64,000 bases of DNA, taken from the NCBI GenBank assembly GCA_014238945.1, contig JABAAB010000089.1, forward strand, positions 1 through 64,000. The letters are read 5' to 3'. Under the pieces are notes generated by a model. That model made no database searches and was not told the DNA's origin. It saw only the letters and a program-made list of their open reading frames with translations. This document shows, piece after piece, positions 61,278 through 64,000 of this stretch (its first letter is position 1; each line of letters starts with the position of its first letter). The translations under genes were made by a program, and so were the position numbers. The DNA comes from Lysobacterales bacterium (GTDB lineage: Bacteria > Pseudomonadota > Gammaproteobacteria > Xanthomonadales > SZUA-36).

Positions 61278-62360
61278 CTATGACCCTGGTTCGCCCTGCT
61301 TGACCTCAGCACCAGCCTGGGGGGAGGCGCCACGGGTGATCATCCGGTACCAGTCCCGGAATGGCCCGACGGTGTTTTGCCAGTAAGACCGATACTGGTC
61401 CTGTGTGTCTGGGCCAATACCCCAGGGGGTGTATTCATCCTTTTCAGGGATATATATCGTTCCGAACATCCGGTCCCAGATGCTGGTAATGGCGGCAAAA
61501 TTGGCGTCCCAGTGTTGTTGCAGATAACTGTGATGAACATGATGCATGGCCGGACTTTGCAGCCATTTGGACAACCAGGGTGGATAGTGAAATTGAACGT
61601 GGTAGTGCCGGAAGGAGCCGTTAAAACCGAACAACAGCGCAAAAAAACCGACATTGAACAATGTTGCTGCCGTGATTCCCCCATCGAACAGGTAGGCAAA
61701 AATACCTCCGGCAAAACCAAAACTGAGCGCACTCCCGGTAGCCCAGATGGGACCGGCGACGAAGTGTTCCCGATAGCGTGTCAGCGGTGTCAACACTTCG
61801 GCCGAATGGTGAATTTTGTGGATGGCCCACAGCGCCGGTACCTTGTGCATGGTGTAATGCGTGGCGTAAAAAACAAGGTCGTAACACAGCACAATGACCA
61901 GGCTGTAAAGCAGCATCCAGGCAAGGTTTGACTGCAGGGCAGGTGTTGCACCAAAAATCCATTGCAATGACCCGATGACCGTCTGCTCGGTCGCCGGACC
62001 GACGATGGCGAATAAACCGACCGCCCAGAATGGACGCAATACCCGCTCTGTCACCCACAACCAGACATCCACCCGAGCGGATACATGGGTATAAATGGCA
62101 CGGGGTAGCAGGAATTCAGGCAGACCGGCTTTCCGCTCGCGGCCATCTACACCTTTGGATCCATGTCCACCGCGTATCAGCCAGATCAGGATTGCGATGG
62201 TCACCGTGAGCAGGATAACCCTCCAGTGCAGATCTCTTGGCGTATTTGCGGCCAGAATCTCCCATACAAAACTGCTGGTTTGCTGCACCATCTCGGTGAA
62301 AGGCCCAACAATTTCGGTAGTGCTCTGTGCTGAGTCGGTGTTTGAATCAGATAGGTACAT
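61278..62360 (-). CDS. Sterol desaturase/fatty acid hydroxylase family membrane protein
   Basis: 360-aa integral membrane di-iron enzyme. About six spans; the histidine boxes are HYTMHKVPALWAIHKIHH (HxxxH and HxxHH), RYREH, and the later HHVHHSYLQQHWDANFA, matching the FA_hydroxylase pattern. It probably hydroxylates or desaturates a lipid or sterol-like substrate at the membrane face. The N-terminal ~45 residues are polar, then the first span (VILLTVTIAILIWLIRG). No sterol gene is adjacent, so the substrate remains open. Monocistronic. Confidence 0.86.
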   Translation of the reverse strand: MYLSDSNTDSAQSTTEIVGPFTEMVQQTSSFVWEILAANTPRDLHWRVILLTVTIAILIWLIRGGHGSKGVDGRERKAGLPEFLLPRAIYTHVSARVDVWLWVTERVLRPFWAVGLFAIVGPATEQTVIGSLQWIFGATPALQSNLAWMLLYSLVIVLCYDLVFYATHYTMHKVPALWAIHKIHHSAEVLTPLTRYREHFVAGPIWATGSALSFGFAGGIFAYLFDGGITAATLFNVGFFALLFGFNGSFRHYHVQFHYPPWLSKWLQSPAMHHVHHSYLQQHWDANFAAITSIWDRMFGTIYIPEKDEYTPWGIGPDTQDQYRSYWQNTVGPFRDWYRMITRGASPQAGAEVKQGEPGS

Positions 62361-62516
62361 TGCAAAATATGACGACTATTCGCAGTTTCGACGACCGGGA
62401 CATCCGGTCAACAATTTGCTCCGGCGAAACCACGAAGAGCCATCCTCACCCATGTGCAGGCCGATGGCCTGGTGGGTGTGATCTGCGAGGGTCCTGATAT
62501 CAATTTTCAATAGCTG

Positions 62517-62750
62517 TCAGCCCGAAAGATTCTGGATTTCAATGCCGCCCGGGCAGAACCCGCAGGCCGCATAACCTAAGCAAAGATTATAGAAAGGTTC
62601 AAAGTTATATTGCAACTGAGCCTGGATGCAGAAGAATGACTGGCCCACGGGAACTTCCTGATCGTTCAAACAGTACCCGTTCGATGGCATTACCGCATCG
62701 AAATCACTTTCGTCATGAGGGGTGTCACCCGTCAAGAACCATTTACCCAT
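62517..62750 (-). CDS. Small cysteine-rich protein overlapping the TRAP permease gene
   Basis: 77-aa protein whose ATG (62750) overlaps the end of the TRAP large-subunit gene by 8 bp (ATGGGTAA), which indicates translational coupling. It has five cysteines (C27, C41, C57, C63, C66), including a CGFC pair in GYAACGFCPGG, and no signal peptide or membrane span. I do not recognise the family. The CxxC and extra cysteines suggest metal binding or a redox role; the coupling suggests a function with the transporter. It could also be a chance frame, since only coupling and composition support it. Confidence 0.45.
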   Translation of the reverse strand: MGKWFLTGDTPHDESDFDAVMPSNGYCLNDQEVPVGQSFFCIQAQLQYNFEPFYNLCLGYAACGFCPGGIEIQNLSG

Positions 62751-64000
62751 AGGCCTGCGCAGGCAGCCAGGTGACCAAGGGCTCCCAGACAAAAATCAGG
62801 GCCAGACCCAGCAGCTGCAGCAGGATGAACGGCAGTACACCGCGATAGATGGTGCGTACATCAATTCCTTCCGGTGCCACCCCTTTCAAATAGAAAATTG
62901 CAAAACCAACCGGCGGTGTCAGAAATGAAGTCTGCAGGCAAACAGCAAATAGAACGGTAAACCAGATCAGATCAAAACCGAGACTCTGCACCACGGGTGC
63001 CACCAGCGGCAGGATAATTAACGAGATTTCTATCCAATCCAGAAAAAAACCGAGCACGAAAGTAGCAAATAATATCGTTATGACTATTCCCGTCGGTCCG
63101 AAGGGTAATCCCATCAGGGCATCTTCGATCAGCTCGTCACCACCGAGTCCACGCAACACCAGTGAAAACGCAGTTGCACCAACAAATATTGCGAAAATGA
63201 ACGCTGTGGTCGTCGTGGTCTGTTGCAATACATCATTTAGCACCTTGTTGCTCAATTGATGTCTGAATGCTGCCAACAGTACCGCTCCGAAGGCACCTAC
63301 CCCAGCGGCTTCGGTGGGTGTAGCTATTCCGAAAAATATGCTGCCCAGCACCGCGAGAATCAGACCAAATGGTGCCAGTACTGCACGAAAGACACCTGCG
63401 ATGGCGGCCAGGTTTACAGGCTCGGTATCCTCGGGGACAGGCAAGGCGCCGCTGTCCAGTCGTCCAAGTACCAAAAAGTAGCCGATGTAGAGCGCACCAA
63501 GAATCAGCCCTGGAACCACCGCACCCATGAACAGGTCACCCACGGCCATTGCCAGACGGTCAGCCATCAGCACCAGCATGATGCTGGGCGGAATCAATAT
63601 ACCCAGGGTACCCACCGCGCAAACCGTACCGGATGCCAATTCAGGGCGGTAACCGCTCTTCAGCATCACCGGCAAACCGAGTAATGCCAACAGAACCACG
63701 GAAGCACCGATGATGCCGGTGGTGGCAGCCAAGAGGACACCGATGATCGTTACGGTAATCGCCAGACCACCCCGCACCCGCCCGAACACGCGGGTCAGGT
63801 TTGACATCAGATCATTGGCAATACCAGATCGTTCCAGCATCAGACCCATGAAAATAAACAAGGGGAGCGCCACCAGCACCCAGTTCTTCATGACATCCCA
63901 AATCCGATTGACACTCAGGGAAGTGTAGGCCCAGTCCACTCCAATGGTGAATCCCAGGTCCACGTCCAGGACAATTGCAAAGACGGTGAATAAGATGGAC
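62743..64000 (-). CDS. TRAP transporter large permease (DctM-like), 5' end outside window
   Basis: At least 418 codons of the large inner-membrane subunit of a tripartite ATP-independent periplasmic transporter. The frame stays open to the right edge (upstream codons read SILFTVFAIVLDVDLGF), so the start lies beyond it; GTG 63963 is an internal codon. Conserved features: LPLFIFMGLMLERSGIANDL, GIIGASVVLLALLGLPVMLK and TVCAVGTLGILIPPSIMLVL, near the C-terminus FDLIWFTVLFAVCLQTSFLT and PPVGFAIFYLKGVAP. About twelve spans in total. Takes up a carboxylate with Na+ with a periplasmic binding protein and small subunit, presumably encoded to the right. Confidence 0.9.
   Translation of the reverse strand, partial: SILFTVFAIVLDVDLGFTIGVDWAYTSLSVNRIWDVMKNWVLVALPLFIFMGLMLERSGIANDLMSNLTRVFGRVRGGLAITVTIIGVLLAATTGIIGASVVLLALLGLPVMLKSGYRPELASGTVCAVGTLGILIPPSIMLVLMADRLAMAVGDLFMGAVVPGLILGALYIGYFLVLGRLDSGALPVPEDTEPVNLAAIAGVFRAVLAPFGLILAVLGSIFFGIATPTEAAGVGAFGAVLLAAFRHQLSNKVLNDVLQQTTTTTAFIFAIFVGATAFSLVLRGLGGDELIEDALMGLPFGPTGIVITILFATFVLGFFLDWIEISLIILPLVAPVVQSLGFDLIWFTVLFAVCLQTSFLTPPVGFAIFYLKGVAPEGIDVRTIYRGVLPFILLQLLGLALIFVWEPLVTWLPAQAYG

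Overview
The window reads as chromosomal DNA of a free-living, heterotrophic gammaproteobacterium, most likely from a marine or sediment habitat. This rests on gene families rather than on a marker gene: paired DUF1501/DUF1800 secreted proteins, a DUF4212/VC_2705-type sodium symporter, a TRAP transporter, membrane-anchored TolB-like (FlgO)/TPR proteins, an IPTL-CTERM-like surface protein, and many Tat- or Sec-exported hydrolases. No rRNA gene, intact tRNA, CRISPR array, transposase or integrase gene was seen.

Layout. 0-2.4 kb: a TetR regulator divergent from a phytanoyl-CoA-dioxygenase-like enzyme, with a perfect 13-bp inverted repeat overlapping the promoter between them, then a 44-bp 3' fragment of tRNA-Phe that looks like an integration scar. 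2.4-9.4 kb: DUF1501/DUF1800 pair, a short PQQ-propeller remnant, an MHS-type MFS transporter, a DUF6498 membrane protein and a metallo-beta-lactamase-fold hydrolase. 9.4-11.3 kb: a scrapyard with an N-terminally lost sigma54 activator facing an isochorismatase that has an internal deletion plus frameshift and is fused to the tail of an alpha/beta hydrolase. 11.4-24.8 kb: exported or housekeeping proteins (mono-cysteine thioredoxin-like, DNRLRE/IPTL-CTERM, TolB-propeller amidohydrolase, Zn-ribbon, alpha/beta hydrolase, TolB-like/TPR, HDAC-like deacetylase, proline iminopeptidase, TPR). 24.9-27.0 kb: a DUF924/InlB-repeat chimera, a divergent TrpF-like protein and a DUF6868 membrane protein. 27.1-33.6 kb: SpdH-like flavoprotein plus enolase-superfamily enzyme, then a shortened TolB-like protein translationally coupled to a two-subunit sodium symporter. 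Both blocks are preceded by the same ~46-bp leader. 33.8-39.3 kb: a giant secreted metalloprotease with five nearly identical Ig-like repeats. 39.4-42.8 kb: a membrane glycosyltransferase and a Rieske oxygenase.

42.9-57.6 kb is a cell-surface polysaccharide locus in two divergent arms. The left arm holds an SLBB export protein, a Wzz-like chain-length protein and a WecG-type glycosyltransferase carrying two STAS-like domains. The right arm is a tightly overlapping run: GT4, GT2, Wzy/ligase, Wzx flippase, sulfotransferase, DUF6492 protein and FkbM methyltransferase. Together they predict a Wzx/Wzy-made, sulfated and methylated exopolysaccharide. The rest holds a Tat-exported class V aminotransferase, an unknown exported protein, an ArsR/SRPBCC pair whose regulator has a 1-nt frameshift, a sterol-desaturase-like membrane enzyme and, running off the right edge, a TRAP large permease followed by an overlapping small Cys-rich gene.

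The most distinctive features are the duplicated 46-bp leader, the WecG-double-STAS fusion, several genes with clean internal deletions or fusions (10.3, 25.8 and 31.5 kb), and the small Cys-rich gene coupled to the TRAP permease.
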